Shown: piece by piece, positions 46,291-57,781 of the stretch
How the letters are laid out: each line of letters starts with the position of its first letter
How positions within the stretch are numbered: the stretch's first letter is position 1
Origin: Bagarius yarrelli
Lineage: Eukaryota; Chordata; Actinopteri; Siluriformes; Sisoridae
DNA: 64,000 nt
Direction of reading: 5' to 3'
NCBI GenBank assembly: GCA_005784505.1
Contig: VCAZ01000001.1
Coordinates: 1,065,001-1,129,000, forward strand
Notes under the pieces: model-generated
Seen by the model: only the letters and a program-made list of their open reading frames with translations
The model's database searches: none
What the model was told of the DNA's origin: nothing
Made by a program: the position numbers and the translations under genes

Positions 46291-47756
46291 AAAAAACAAC
46301 CTATCGAGAGTCTGTCTGACCCGGCGCAGGGGGTCGGCCAGCGGCTGTTCCCGAGTTTTGATTTCTAAGATGGCCATCCCAGAAGTTTGAGATTGAGGTT
46401 TACTATAAAGCTTTTCTAGAACTTTGGCTTGGTATCTTTGACCTTTGACATCATCTTGTTCTTAACTTTTTTTTTCCACTTCAAAGTTTGATTTTCTTTA
46501 TCAGTGTTTTCCTCTTTTGTTTCTTTTTCTCTGAAAAGACGGTCGGGAGGGGTTTTTTTGCGTACCGATACTTTAAAAAAAACCAAGTTTGTCTTTTTCT
46601 GGACGAGTCATTACAGCGGCGGTAAGTTTCATTTTGTTCGGTATGTTGTGCAGTCTCCATGATACGACGATTTAGACGATTTAGAAGTATTTAGTCCCCT
46701 TCAGTGGATAAATGTATTAGTTTGACAACGAGATAAAAAACAAGTAATTTGAGGACTTTTTTGCTTTTAGCTGTTTAGATTTTTCTGGTTTCTCTGTCCT
46801 TCGCTGTTAATCTAACTGTGTAGCTGAAACAGTCAGACTTATTTTTGTAAATGTACGTTCTTGTGTGATGCAGTTTTTTGCTTCTGTCTCCGATATTAAA
46901 TCATTTTTCCTAATACTCGTCTCTCTCTGTGCTGTTGTGTTCCAGTATCTGTCCGATGTTGTAACAACGTTTACACAACCCTCCAGTGTTCCACATCTCT
47001 TTCTCTCTCTCTTTCTCTCTCTTTATCTCTTTCTTTCTTTCTTTCTCTATCCCGTCTTTCCCTCTTTGTTCTTTTTTTTTTTTTTTTTTTTTTTTTACTG
47101 TTCGACATGTTTTGTTGTGCATCTACTCTTCACCAGAATCTCATCATAAAACCTGGTAAATATACATAGAGATGTTGTATATGTATATTTCTGTGCAGCC
47201 CAACTTGCTGTGACAGTAGATGGACAGCCTGTTTTTGTTTTTTGGGGTTTTTTTTTATTCAAACACTTTGTTTTAGTATAAAATAAAAAGTCTCAAGTTC
47301 AGACTCTTTATTTGGAAAGACAAAAACCGGCATTACGGAAACGTGTCTGAAATTTCCCAGCTGCTTTTCTAACCATCACAGGCCATCATGCTGGAACCAG
47401 TTATTCACCGACACTTAGACTAAAACTAAAGGAAAGTGACTGTAGCAGTCCTGCCTGCACGCCTGTGCTGTTCTGTACTGTCGGCTCTTCTGGGCGAAGC
47501 TCCCTTTTGTCCCTCTGTTCTTGTCCCTCTCCGCTCTGTCCTGTCCTTGTCTTTACTGCATCTTTTACAGAGATACCAGAGAGTCCAGTTTAACACACCT
47601 TTTTTTTTGGTTATAAAAAAATATTTTTGAGAACATAAAGAACAGGACTAAGTTTAATCAGCAGTTTTTTTAATAAGGTACTTGAGACCAAATCGGTAGC
47701 CAAACAATGATACACAGGTTGTGGTTACAGTTATTAGTTATGAGAAATCATTATTA
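46291..47756. other. T-rich sequence, distal UTR or intergenic
   Basis: T-rich stretches, a CTTT repeat (47000-47050), a 27-T tract (47071-47097) and AATAAA at 47282. No coding signal. It may still belong to the celf2 3' UTR. Confidence 0.5.
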
Positions 47757-48345
47757 AGACTGTCTGAAATCACATACTTCCATATTATATAGTAGGTGTA
47801 ACTGAGTATCCAAGGTAAGTTGTATGTTCGAATCCCTGAAATTACAGTAGGTGAGATGTTCCCAGATGACCTAATAATCCTGCCTGGATTTTGAAGTATG
47901 CATTCGATACACACTTTACTATCCCACGAGGCCGCTGGAAAGACAACGTCATATATGGAAGTGGCAGTAAGTGTCGACGCAGTGTTTTAAAAGTGCTTTA
48001 ACCTCATTCATATTGAACATTTGTCACACTTTCAATCTCATGGCATGTGATAATATCAAAATGGCGGATGCAGTATGTCCGAATTTTATTCATACGACCT
48101 GTAACCATGCTATTATTCCATATTTTCCTAATATTTACATTTATGGCATTCGGCAGACGTTACATTTATCTCCTTTATACACCTGAGCAATTAGGGGTTA
48201 AGGCCCCGAACCATAATCGAACCATAATCTTCCAATTAGCAGTCCAACACCTTAACCATTGTGCTACAACTTTCCCAGTTGGGAAGTACGTACTTACTGA
48301 AATCTACTACATACATAAGTAGTATGCAGAACCCAGCACTCGCTA
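47757..48345. mobile_element. DNA element with nested SINE
   Basis: Starts CTGAAATCACATACTTCC and ends CATAAGTAGTATGCAGAAC, rough inverted repeats. A SINE (48131-48272) is inserted near its 3' end. Same family as 38838-39135. Confidence 0.65.
48131..48272 (-). mobile_element. SINE family 1 copy inserted in a DNA element
   Basis: ATTTATGGCATTCGGCAGACG tail and head ending AGTCCAACACCTTAACCATTG. Confidence 0.75.
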
Positions 48346-48902
48346 GAGATACAATAGAAGCCCACAGTTGCTGCAAGTGAATAAAATATCTAATATAACG
48401 TCCAGAGAGAAATATTTCAGCTTTAACCAGTAGACAGTCAGATAGCTACATTTATTCTGTTTTTGGCAGCTGCATCACATGTTAACTTCTAATACATTAA
48501 CTGTTCATTATTCTTGGAGAATCTTTTACTCTTAGACGTCTTACAATAAATATCTGAGAGTTATAAAAACCCCCCATTAGAACCTTGGACAGCTACAGTA
48601 TAATCATGTTAGATTACAAGCATAATTAAACACATGAGAGTTTCAATAGGAACCATTTAAAAGGGATGACCACATAAGATAAATCGAATAACTCTTTAAA
48701 TACATTAATATGGTGAAACTTTCTGCAAGAGACCGTTTTCATGTTAACAAAAGAGTCAACGCATTTTCCACCACACAACTTTTAAGGTTTCTGGGGAAAT
48801 TGCAACCTGGTTTTAGTAACGTTAGTCAAGAAATATGAGAAGATTGTGAGAGAAAGATAATCACCAAAAATAGCACCAAAATAGCACCTGTAAGCAGTGG
48901 AT
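48346..48902. other. intergenic, nothing recognised
   Basis: AT-rich unique-looking sequence without ORFs of interest, repeats or RNA genes that I can see. Confidence 0.6.
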
Positions 48903-48953
48903 GGAAGGATGGATGAACGGATGGATGGATGGATGGATGGATGGATGGATGGA
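48903..48953. repeat. (GGAT)n array
   Basis: About 12 units of GGAT/GGATG next to a retroposon fragment. Confidence 0.9.
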
Positions 48954-48969
48954 TTCACATGCACTTATT

Positions 48970-49145
48970 AACTAACACTAACACCAAGGGGCTACCAATT
49001 AGGTACACCCACTTCACCTACCTGTTGTCGGATCATAAAAACCCGAGAACCTGCAGGAAACTCACAGGAGAAACATGCAAACTTCACGCCAAACAAACAG
49101 AACCCCAAGCTTAGGATCAAACTCGGGACCCAGGACCTGTGAAGG
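48970..49145 (-). mobile_element. retroposon family R fragment
   Basis: AAACCCGAGAACCTGCAGG, AACATGCAAACTTCACGCC and TCAAACTCGGGACCCAGG match the reverse of the head region common to this fish retroposon (see 54853-55153). Confidence 0.55.
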
Positions 49146-49241
49146 GGGAAAGAAAACGATAATCCTAAAGTCTATTAAGGAGAAACAACAGGTAGGTGTG
49201 TCTAATAAAGAGAATTAAAGTCATTATGAAAATCGAACTGG

Positions 49242-49852
49242 TTAACAGTGGAATGGATGAATGGAGGGAGGGAGGAAAAGATGGATGAATAGACGGATAA
49301 ATGGATGGAGGGATGGGTGAATAGAGGGATGGATGGATGACGGATAGGTGGATGGATGGATGACGGATAGGTGGATGGATGGATGGATGGATGGATGGAT
49401 GGATGGACAGATGGACGGATAAATGGATAGAGGGATGAATGGATAGATGGATAGATAGATAGATGGGTAGATAGAGGGAGAGATGAATGGATGGATAGAG
49501 GGAGGGATGGATGGATGGATGGATAGACATGGACAGATAAATAGATAGGGATGGATAGATAAAGAAATGGATAAATAGAGAGATGGATGGATGGATAGAC
49601 AGATGGACAGATAAATAGATAGAGGGATGGATAGAGAGATGGATAGATAAAGATATAGATAGATAGAGAGATGGATAGATGGATGGATGGATGGATGGAG
49701 GGAGAGAGGGATGGATGGATAGAGGGAGGGATGGATGGATGGATGGATGGATAGACAGACGGACAGATAAATGGATAAAGGGATGGATAGATAAAGATAT
49801 AGAGAGATGGATGGATGGATAAAGGAATGAATGGATAGAGGGATGGATTGAA
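49242..49852. repeat. 0.6-kb GGAT/GATA/GAGG satellite-like array
   Basis: Tetramers ATGG, ATAG and AGGG alternate in irregular longer units. The reverse strand is open in all frames and would read Ser/Ile/His/Pro repeats, which is a consequence of the tetramers and not a gene. Confidence 0.95.
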
Positions 49853-50442
49853 CAGTATGTAGACACAAGCTAAGTGTTCCTGCTGAAGTGGTAATATGGT
49901 GGATTCACACACTACTTTAAAGCAACTTTTAAACAGCATTAAATGGTTAAAATACATCAACATTTTTTTATTAAGGAACACAGGAGCTTATTTATACTGC
50001 TGAAAACCAGAGCAGACGACTTATTTAAATATATCACAGAGATTCGATTCACTCCCAAAAGTAAAAGCATTTCACAGCTATAATGTTCTCACAGATATTC
50101 TTTCATGTATACCAGTGGGTTCCTGCAGGGCTTTCAGAATCAAAGGTCTGTAAATAATGTATGAAGGTTGCCAGAGATGGAATGCACAATAGTTTTTCCT
50201 CTAAAGATAACAGATTAAACAGCTGTGAATATTTCACACGAGAAAACGAGTCCGGAAACACTCGAGTGTTTGGGGTTGTGTTTCAGACACCACCGAATAA
50301 ATATATGCAAACGTCCCTCAAAGAATATCACAGGGTTCATGTTCATGTCACACACAGAGAATCAGACCAAACGGTGCAGATCACATGGCACTGATGTCCT
50401 GCTTATGTTTCCCTTTTCTATCCTGAATCATCATTATTATAA
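49853..50442. other. intergenic, nothing recognised
   Basis: Between the GGAT array and the Tc1-like fragment. Short overlapping ORFs only. Confidence 0.6.
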
Positions 50443-51055
50443 AATGGCCAATTTATTAGAAACACCTGCATATTTTCATCCCTCTATTTTCTATACTCGC
50501 TTATTCCTTAATTCGGGGTCACAGGGATCTGCTGGAGTCTATCACAGCCATCTCTGAAAGGGCGAATGGCAGGAGAGGGGACGCTCTGGACAGGTCTCCA
50601 GTCCATCACAGGGCCACACACACTCACACATTCACACTCACTCCTATGGGCAATTTATTAGAAACACCTGCATATTTGTACAGTCAAATACTGTAATTAT
50701 CTAAAAACACATAAAACCATGTAGATACAAGTCAAGAGGTGGATGGTTAATGTTCACATCAGACACGTCACAATAAAGAAGGATTGCGGGTCTCATGCAT
50801 GAATGGTACTATCAGATAAGCTGATTGAGTATTTCAGGAACTGCAGGATCTCCTGGGAATTGGGTTGGTGTACAGGTTGGTGTCGTCAGTGGCAAAAACA
50901 GCAAAAAAACAAACATCTGAGGATTAAAGCTGGTTGTAGATGAGAGATCACGAGGGGAAAAAGCAAACCATTTCGAACTGAGAGGACGTCCAAAGTAAAT
51001 AATAAAAGAATCACCCTTTACAATTGACATGATCAGAAAAGCAGCTCAGTGTGCA
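50443..51055. mobile_element. Tc1-like element fragment, interrupted
   Basis: The CCAATTTATTAGAAACACCTG end and the internal GAGTATTTCAGGAACTGCAGG..CTCCTGGGAATT stretch resemble Tc1-like elements abundant in fish. A retroposon sits at 50477-50645 between two copies of the terminal 27 bp. Confidence 0.6.
50477..50645 (-). mobile_element. retroposon family R, truncated, inside Tc1-like element
   Basis: CTTATTCCTTAATTCGGGGT, GGATCTGCTGGAGTCTATC and AGTCCATCACAGGGCC match 54870-55015. Flanked by the 27-bp duplication CAATTTATTAGAAACACC..CATATTT. Confidence 0.75.
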
Positions 51056-51230
51056 AATCATCAGCTGATAAATTTTGAGGTTATTTTAAAGAGTTTGAGG
51101 TTAATTTGCAGAAATACGATATTGTAACCTCCTGAAAAAACCCGTTTCTAACTATTTTGCAGCCATTCAGATGGTTCCTGTCTTTAAATCTTCGTTTAGG
51201 GGGAAACAAAAGCTATATATATGTGGGGTG

Positions 51231-51357
51231 AGGGGTATTAAATGAGTTTAAAACACGTCAACAGATGGCAGCACGAGGATGCATGCAAGGCTGTGTTCCC
51301 TTTGACTTGTGCTGCCATCTCATGGTGTGTCTTGGAACTTATTGATATCCCTCATTA
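51231..51357. repeat. small fold-back sequence
   Basis: Perfect arms AGATGGCAGCAC (51263-51274) and GTGCTGCCATCT (51309-51320), with weaker outer arms. Possibly a short MITE relic. Confidence 0.5.
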
Positions 51358-52374
51358 ATTTTTTTTAAATTAAATAAATGATTGTATAAGGAATGAACTG
51401 TAACAATACACCAGACTGGAGAAGCAGATGGATTAAACCCAAACAGGTGTATTTATTAAAAACAATAAGAAACAGTTGAAGGCGTGGGTTTAGCAGGAAG
51501 AGATGGGATACTGGGAACCAAAGGAGAACACAGGAACTGAGGAGACGATGAACAGGACCAAGAGCAGTGGAACAGGAACGAAGGAAGCCGACATCGGAAA
51601 CAGGATTGTAGGATTGAAGGCAGGAAGGGAGAAGCGGTGACTGCAGGTGAACGTGTGCACTTTTATAGGGAAATGAGTGAAGTGTGCCCTTTTATAGGGA
51701 AGTGAGTGAGAGTGATTGTGGAATGGAGTTGCAGGTGAGACTAATTAGAATTCGGGAGAAGCAGTAGGTTGGTTGATTGTGGTGTTTGGTGTTACTGTGA
51801 CACACACACACACACACACACTTATAATACAACTAAACGTGTGGGTGAAAATGGGAAGATGTCGTCCGGCGTCAAACCTGCACCAAAAAAAAGTGCAATG
51901 CTGATTGATGCATCTGAACACACACAAGTAAGTATTATTAATAATAAATAATAGTTTTAATTTATTATAAAAATAAAAGATCCTTTGTAGAGTTTTGGAG
52001 GATTAAGCAAGACAGGACACACTGTACACACTGAAAACACTAATAAGTTAAAGGAACCCTATTAATTGAGTAAACTTGTTCTCTTTATTATGAGAATCTT
52101 GATTAAAGGGTTAAAGTTTGTATATTTGAGTTCCTATAATTTGTTGTTTTCTGGTTTTCAATGGAAGCCAAACACTTAATGTGTAAATAAACAGGTTGTG
52201 TTGTTATTTCGTGCTCATCTGCGTGTCTGTAAAATAATACTTTATTAATAATGTGTTCAATATTAAGCATTTTTCGAATGTCCCTGCATTTCGCACATTT
52301 TAATAGATTAAATGTTTGTAAGGTAAAAGAATTTGCGGCATTTATGGAGACCATCACAGGAGATCATCATCCAG
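51358..52374. other. intergenic, possible unclassified repeat
   Basis: 51410-51720 has purine-rich wording (ACAGGAACTGAGGAGACG, TTTTATAGGGAA twice) suggestive of an old retroelement. (CA)n at 51801-51822. The rest shows nothing recognised. Confidence 0.5.
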
Positions 52375-52475
52375 GCTCAATTTTGGCATGGGGCCCCTGC
52401 GGTCCCACCTCCCTGCTTCACCTCCATCCTATCCCATCAATAAAGGCTATAAAATGGCCCAAAAAATTACTTTAA
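52375..52475 (+). mobile_element. SINE family 2 3' part
   Basis: AATTTTGGCATGGGGCCCC, CCCACCTCCCTGCTTCACC and ATCAATAAAGGCTATAAAATG. Confidence 0.65.
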
Positions 52476-52776
52476 AAAACGTAAAAATAAGTTTGCTTCT
52501 TTTTCCAGTGTGAATACAAGATACACAAAATATACAGGTTTTTGCTATTAAAGTATAAACTATTATTATATAATAAAGAGCAACCCTGAAGCTTTACATT
52601 AGTGATTCAGACTCAAACTGAGCATGTCATTGTACACACACACACACACAATTCTATGCGAAGTTTTATCAAGCTTAATGTGGTATAATATAAAATCCAT
52701 TCTCTGGGGTTGTATAATATTTAACAGAATCCTTTAGAAATACAGCTTTATGCTAAACGAGTTTCTTCTACAACTT

Positions 52777-53008
52777 AAGGGTGGCTCAAATGGTTAAGGT
52801 GTTGAGTTGTTAATCTGAAGACCAGAAACACCTGGATTCAAGCCCCACCTCCGGCAAGTCAACCACACTCTGGGTCCTTGAGCAAGACCCTTAATCCCTC
52901 CTGCTCCAGGGGGCGCTGTATCATAGCTGACCCTGTGCCCTGACCCCCAACTTACTAAGATGGGATATGCAAAAAATGCATTTCATTGGCTCTGTACACA
53001 TACCTTCC
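52777..53008 (+). mobile_element. SINE family 3 copy, most complete
   Basis: tRNA-like head with A box TGGCTCAAATGG and B box GGATTCAAGCC, then GGTCCTTGAGCAAGACCC, GGGGGCGCTGTATCATAG and a 3' end ATTTCATTGGCTCTGTAC. Confidence 0.8.
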
Positions 53009-53826
53009 ACAACGAGTTGAATATACTTAAACATGAAATGGGACAACAGGACGTCCTCTTTAAAAATACTCAATGTAGCATCCTCTGTTTTTTATCTGTT
53101 TTACATCGGTGTATACGAGCTAAGACTTCATTCAATAAGAAACACAGCCCACAGTTAAACGGGACCGCTGCCTCAGTCACTACAGCTATTTTTTAACATT
53201 ATACTGCAGTTTAATTTCATCCTAACCCTGTATAACGGAGTTCAAGTACGCATGAATATTTCAGTAAGCATACAGCTAAAGTTAAATTCCCTTGTACATT
53301 TTCTACCCAATAATAGAGTACAGGTGCTCGTGAATATTTGATAAAGGATATCACACTCATTACACTGAATTTTATGGAGAATGGCAAGGTTTAAAGCTTC
53401 TCTGTTTCTCGGGGCTAAAGAGTCTTTAAATGTTAAAAGATAACCGAACCTTAAATTCTCTTTAACCTTTTTTGGAAGACAGCAGACGGTTCGAGTTTCC
53501 TTCAGGATGTTAAAATAAATATCAAAGACATCGAATGCTCCTGCACATCCTCAGATGTACACCTGAATTCTGATGGTGGTTTCCTTTCAGATATAAATTC
53601 ACTGATGTGTTTAATAATCATTTATAAAAGCCAAATTAAAGTAGGCATTTTTCAGAGGAGTCTAAAGAGGTGCAGGCGGATTTACATACCACAGTAAAAA
53701 TCCAGCACTTTAGAATGTCTCACCTAATGATTACACCTAATGATTTACACTATCAGCAATCTGAATCCGGATCACAGGACTGCGTCTGAGCAGCAACATA
53801 AAGTCTAACAGGCTAGTATTACTATC
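53009..53826. other. intergenic, nothing recognised
   Basis: AT-rich, no structured features seen. Confidence 0.6.
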
Positions 53827-53834
53827 CTCTCACC

Positions 53835-54075
53835 CAGGGGGGGCCGTGACATAGGCAATTGCCTAGGGAGCAAAATGACTGGCTGCACGGAAGTGCGCCC
53901 TCTTGTCACCATCGTGCGCTCCAACACCCATATATTAAGCAAAAATATTTTTGGCAGTTAACAAAAATGTGCACTTTTTTGTTAATTTGCACTCTGGGAC
54001 GGGGGAGGGGGTTAAATAGGGGAGTGCAAATCTGCAATCTCACCTAGGGGGCCACCAGAGTCTGGGCCGGCCCTG
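53835..54075. mobile_element. 241-bp hAT MITE with perfect 8-bp target duplication
   Basis: Ends CAGGGGGGGCCGTGAC and GGGCCGGCCCTG form inverted repeats. The identical 8-mer CTCTCACC flanks both sides (53827-53834 and 54076-54083). The interior starts and ends with CCTAGGG words. Too short to encode a transposase. Confidence 0.85.
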
Positions 54076-54512
54076 CTCTCACCTTTCTTTCTTTTAAACA
54101 AAGCCACATCAACTCTATTCTCTCTAAGGCCATTTTACAGTAAATAGACCAAAACTGCTCAACTCAAAATTATGGGATCCGGATTTTGGAAAGTTTTCAC
54201 AAAACTTGATAAAAAGACTCCTGATAAATTTATTCCGCCAGTCATGCAGCAGGAGGATCTCAGAGATGCTGTGATCTCAGAGTCTGAAATGCTCTGGTGC
54301 TCTGGAACGGTTCTAAAAATACATGTTTTATATATCAGCTTTCCGGTTTTAGTTTGCTCCATTACAGCTCATCTCCTCGGACCGCTTTCATCAACAAAGT
54401 GTTTCAGGGCACAAAACTGCTGCTCACTGCATAGGGGTTTCACCCCAGTTCTGTCTAAAGCTTTAACATCACAAGAGATCAGCAGGTTTATGGCATAATA
54501 TTAAAACACAGA

Positions 54513-54680
54513 ACTGGCTGGCACTGTGGGGCAGTGGGTTAAGGAGCTGAAACATATGTGTTGCTCAGGGTGCCCCGGGCTTAATTTCGGCATGGAGCCC
54601 CTCTGGTCCCACCTCCCTGCTTTACCTCCATCCTATCCTATCAATAAAGGATACAAAATGCCCCAAAAATAAACAAAAAA
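54513..54680 (+). mobile_element. SINE family 2 copy
   Basis: GCACTGTGGGGCAGTGGGTTAAG head, CTCTGGTCCCACCTCCC and ATCCTATCAATAAAGGATAC. Confidence 0.75.
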
Positions 54681-54748
54681 ACTGAAATAAGTTTGCCTAA
54701 AACCTAAAGCTTTACATTTGTGACTCAGACTGAACATATGTAATTGTA

Positions 54749-54784
<36 letters not shown>

Positions 54785-54852
54785 TGTATGCAAAGCAAAT
54801 ATCGCCCTACTACTACTTTTAGCAAGCTTCATACGATATAATAAAAATGTAT

Positions 54853-55153
54853 TCATTCATCTTCTGTACCTGCTTATTCCCTAATTCGGGGTCACGAGGA
54901 TCTGCTGGAGTCTATCGCAGTCATCTCTGAAAGGGTGAAAGGCAGAAGGAGGACACCCTGGACAGATCGCCAGTCCATCACAGGGCCACACACACTCACA
55001 CACACTCACTCCTATGGGCAATTTAGAATCATCAATCAATCTAACGTTTTTGGACTGTGGGAGGAAACCGGAGAACCCGGAGTAAACACACACAAGCACA
55101 GGGAGAACATACAAACCCCACACAGTGCTAACCACTAAGCTATCATGCTGCCA
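54853..55153 (-). mobile_element. retroposon family R, longest copy
   Basis: Reads, reversed, GCTTAGTGGTTAGCACTG, GGGTTCTCCGGTTTCC, CTCCCACAGTCC, TAAATTGCCCATAGGAG and GGCGATCTGTCCAGGG. These phrases are widespread in teleost retroposons (recalled). Confidence 0.75.
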
Positions 55154-55314
55154 AAATTATACGTTATTTATGTAATTGCCCTCTGGTGGTCTGGCAGGAA
55201 AGTGTCTAAAATATGTATTTAATGACTAATAAAAATAACAAAATAATTATATAAGTTTATTAAATTTGTATTTTCTCTGAAACTACACATAACTGTGATG
55301 ATCAAGCATGAGAA

Positions 55315-55462
55315 AGTGGTGGCTCAGTGGTTAAGGTGTCAGATTGCTAACCGGAAGACTGTGGGTTCGATTCCCAGCACCACCAAGTTTCCACTGCTGG
55401 GCCCCTGACCCTCAGTTGTATAATTGTAAGTTGCTCTGGATAAGGGCGTCTACCACCTACCT
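55315..55462 (+). mobile_element. SINE family 1 copy with clear A and B boxes
   Basis: A box GTGGCTCAGTGGTTAAGG and B box GGGTTCGATTCCC are well kept, with tail CTCTGGATAAGGGCGTC. It resembles fish V-SINE/Mermaid-type elements (tentative). Confidence 0.85.
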
Positions 55463-55596
55463 ATACTTGACATGGCATTGGGACACCGGTAGACTTTTGA
55501 AGTTATAAACTGTAAAAGTTTCACAAACACAAACCCACGTCATCAGTCATCACTGAATGATCATAAACTGTAGAGAGGAATGAAAGATCAGAGAGC

Positions 55597-55785
55597 TGCT
55601 GGCCGGCGCCGTGGTGGAGTGGGTTAAGGGTCCGGCACCCACATGCGCAGTTGCGCTCCAGTGACCCTGGTTTAATTCTGGCTCAGGCCCTTTCAGGTCC
55701 CACCCCCACACTCCCACACCCTGTCCCCAGTTTCATCTCTCTCACTGTCCTATCAATAAAGACAAAAATGTCTTAAAAACATTTG
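55597..55785 (+). mobile_element. SINE family 2 copy, most complete
   Basis: GGCCGGCGCCGTGGTGGAGT head, CCTGGTTTAATTCTGG B box and CTGTCCTATCAATAAAGAC tail. Confidence 0.8.
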
Positions 55786-56589
55786 AGAGCTGCAGTGAGG
55801 AATATTAGACACTAGATGACGCTGAAATACAAATCACCAGTCGTCAGCTTGCAGGTCGGTGTTATTAATTAATCACAGTCATTAATATTTCATTCCCAGC
55901 ATCAACACACAGCCGTTGGAACACTAAACCATGTGTGAGTGTTAAATGTTTCATGTTGTTGAGTCAGTAAACTCTTAAAGAGGCCACTTCAGTTCTAGAG
56001 TTTTAGGTATATTTGCTAACCATTTGTCATTTTTAATTGTGTTGAGAATCTTTAACCTGCATTTATACCAAAAGATAATAATAATAATAATAAGACTTTT
56101 ATAAATAATAAAAACAATAGTGTTGTTAATCATGAAACTGTCATTACACAATTAAAAGCTAAGTAAAAAAACTAATACAAGTTAATTAAAATACTCGTCA
56201 GGAAATGTGAGCATGTCAGGATCTTAGAATTGGAGCAGTAACTGTCCCGTTCCCCTCTCAAAGTCATGATGGTCTCATTAATATTAACCCTTTCCGGGGT
56301 GCCGGGGTATTTTATCGTAACCGTTTCACACATTGTTTTATGTAAAGTGTAAGAAAACCTAAAAACCCAGATCACAAAACACCTCCAAACACACATTCAG
56401 CACATTATTCTTCATTATATCATCAGTTCTTTTTTCTGTCATTCAATCTTAAATAATTCTACAGCCGTTTTCAGTTGACTTTAAGTTTAGAATTATAAGA
56501 CAAATGATTTCAGATCTTCTGTTCCGATTATGCCATATAGGTGAACGTGTTCATTTAATTTAAGTGAGTAAATGATGGGACAGTATTTC
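55786..56589. other. intergenic, nothing recognised
   Basis: AT-rich. A short AATA repeat near 56084-56093 is the only ordered element. Confidence 0.6.
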
Positions 56590-56696
56590 CAGCACCTCCT
56601 GGCTGTTACTACTGGCCCCTGAGCACGGCCCTTAACCCTCAACTGCTCAGTTGTATAAATAAGATATCTGTAAGTTGCTCTGGATAATGCCAGTTA
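56590..56696 (+). mobile_element. SINE family 1 3' half
   Basis: CTGGCCCCTGAGCACGGCCC and GTAAGTTGCTCTGGATAATG. Confidence 0.75.
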
Positions 56697-56742
56697 TTCC
56701 TCTGAAACATGGTGTAATTAACACAGATCCCACCCTTATTCT

Positions 56743-57200
56743 CTTCTTCTTCTTCGAATCATCTGTCTCCCCCTAACCCTATTCTCTACATCCTCTTCAC
56801 TCACACACACTAACTTCATGTCCTCGTTTATCGCATCCATATACCTCCTCTCTGGTCTTCCTCTTTACCTTCTGCCTGGTAGCTTCATTTCTAACATCCT
56901 CCTACCGATATATTCACTGTCCCTCCTCTGGACATGTCCAAACCACCTCAATCTGTGCTTCCCTGACTTTCTCTCCAAAACATCTAACATGAGCCGTCCC
57001 CCTGATGAAATCCTGTCGCACCTTATCACTCCCAAAGAAAACCTCAACATCTTCAGCTCTGCCACCTGTCTCTTCCTCAGCGCCACTGTCTCTAAACCAA
57101 ACATCATATCTGGTCTCACCACTGTCTCTAAACCATACATCATAGCTGTCTCACCACTGTCTCTAAACCATACATCATAGCTGTCTCTAAACCATACATC
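56743..57200 (-). mobile_element. non-LTR retrotransposon 3' end (RTE-like), minus strand
   Basis: A minus-strand frame (57143 to 56865) encodes LETVALRKRQVAELKMLRF, LGVIRCDRI, HRLRWFGHVQRRDSEYIGRR and MLEMKLPGRR, the conserved tail of a reverse-transcriptase ORF. Its 3' end is a GAA repeat (56745-56757). Part of the usual RIRNEYIRG segment is altered. It is interrupted at 57273-57440 by a SINE and resumes at 57455-57515. Confidence 0.8.
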
Positions 57201-57275
57201 ATAGCTGGTCTCACCACTGTTTCTAAACCATACATCATAGCTGTCTCACCACCATAGCTGTCTCTACACCATACA
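57090..57275. repeat. tandem duplication of about 36 bp inside a LINE fragment
   Basis: The segment CTAAACCATACATCATAGCT with CTGTCTCACCACTGT variants occurs about five times. On the minus strand it re-encodes the LINE words MMYGLETV. One further copy lies at 57462-57515, beyond an inserted SINE. Confidence 0.8.
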
Positions 57276-57440
57276 TTTACAGCATTTGGCAGACGTTCTT
57301 ATCCAGAGCAACTTACATTGATCTCATTTATACAACTGAGCTCAGGGGCTCGGCAATGGTGGCTTGGTGGAGGTGGGAATCGAACCCACAATCTGCAGGT
57401 TGGTAGTCCAACACCTTAACCATGAGCCACCACTTCCCCA
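57273..57440 (-). mobile_element. SINE family 1 copy inserted into the LINE fragment
   Basis: ACATTTACAGCATTTGGCAG tail, GGGAATCGAACCCAC B box and head ending ACCATGAGCCACCAC. Confidence 0.85.
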
Positions 57441-57589
57441 CAAAGCAATCCTTCGAGCTAGATCATAGCTGGTCTCACCACTGTTTCCTAACCCATACAT
57501 CATAGCTGCCACATTTAAAAGAAATAAAGACACAATATTAACCAGAAGTTTCCTTATGACCCCCTAAGTGCAGGTTGGTAGTGTTGATG

Positions 57590-57781
57590 AATGAAAAGTG
57601 GGCGTGGCGCTCGGATCTCTCCACCTGGTTGAGTTTTGGCCCTTAGGGCTTTCCATACCGACTTTTCGAACTCTTCACTTCAGTGGCTAAAGAAGCGCCC
57701 GATTTCCTGGTACGGGACACAATGGGTATTTCTGTAACCTGGTGGACAGTAAATCGAATAAACGACACCGAAAATGGAAAC
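57590..57781 (+). promoter_or_regulatory. possible promoter with short first coding exon (weak)
   Basis: CpG dinucleotides are locally enriched. An ATG at 57774 is followed after 10 bases by G|GTAAAG, giving M-E-T-(G). CCAAT-type boxes occur at 58100-58135 and 58490, with TCACGTCACG next to the latter. No second exon was found in the window, so the gene, if real, is unidentified. Confidence 0.2.

Noticed and set aside
49165..49981. Three overlapping minus-strand ORFs of 200-260 residues
   Set aside because: Ser/Ile/His/Pro repeats in all frames come from the GGAT/GATA tetramers.
55315..55390. tRNA gene
   Set aside because: A and B boxes are present, but the sequence lacks a proper cloverleaf and continues into the SINE body, as in over a dozen other copies.
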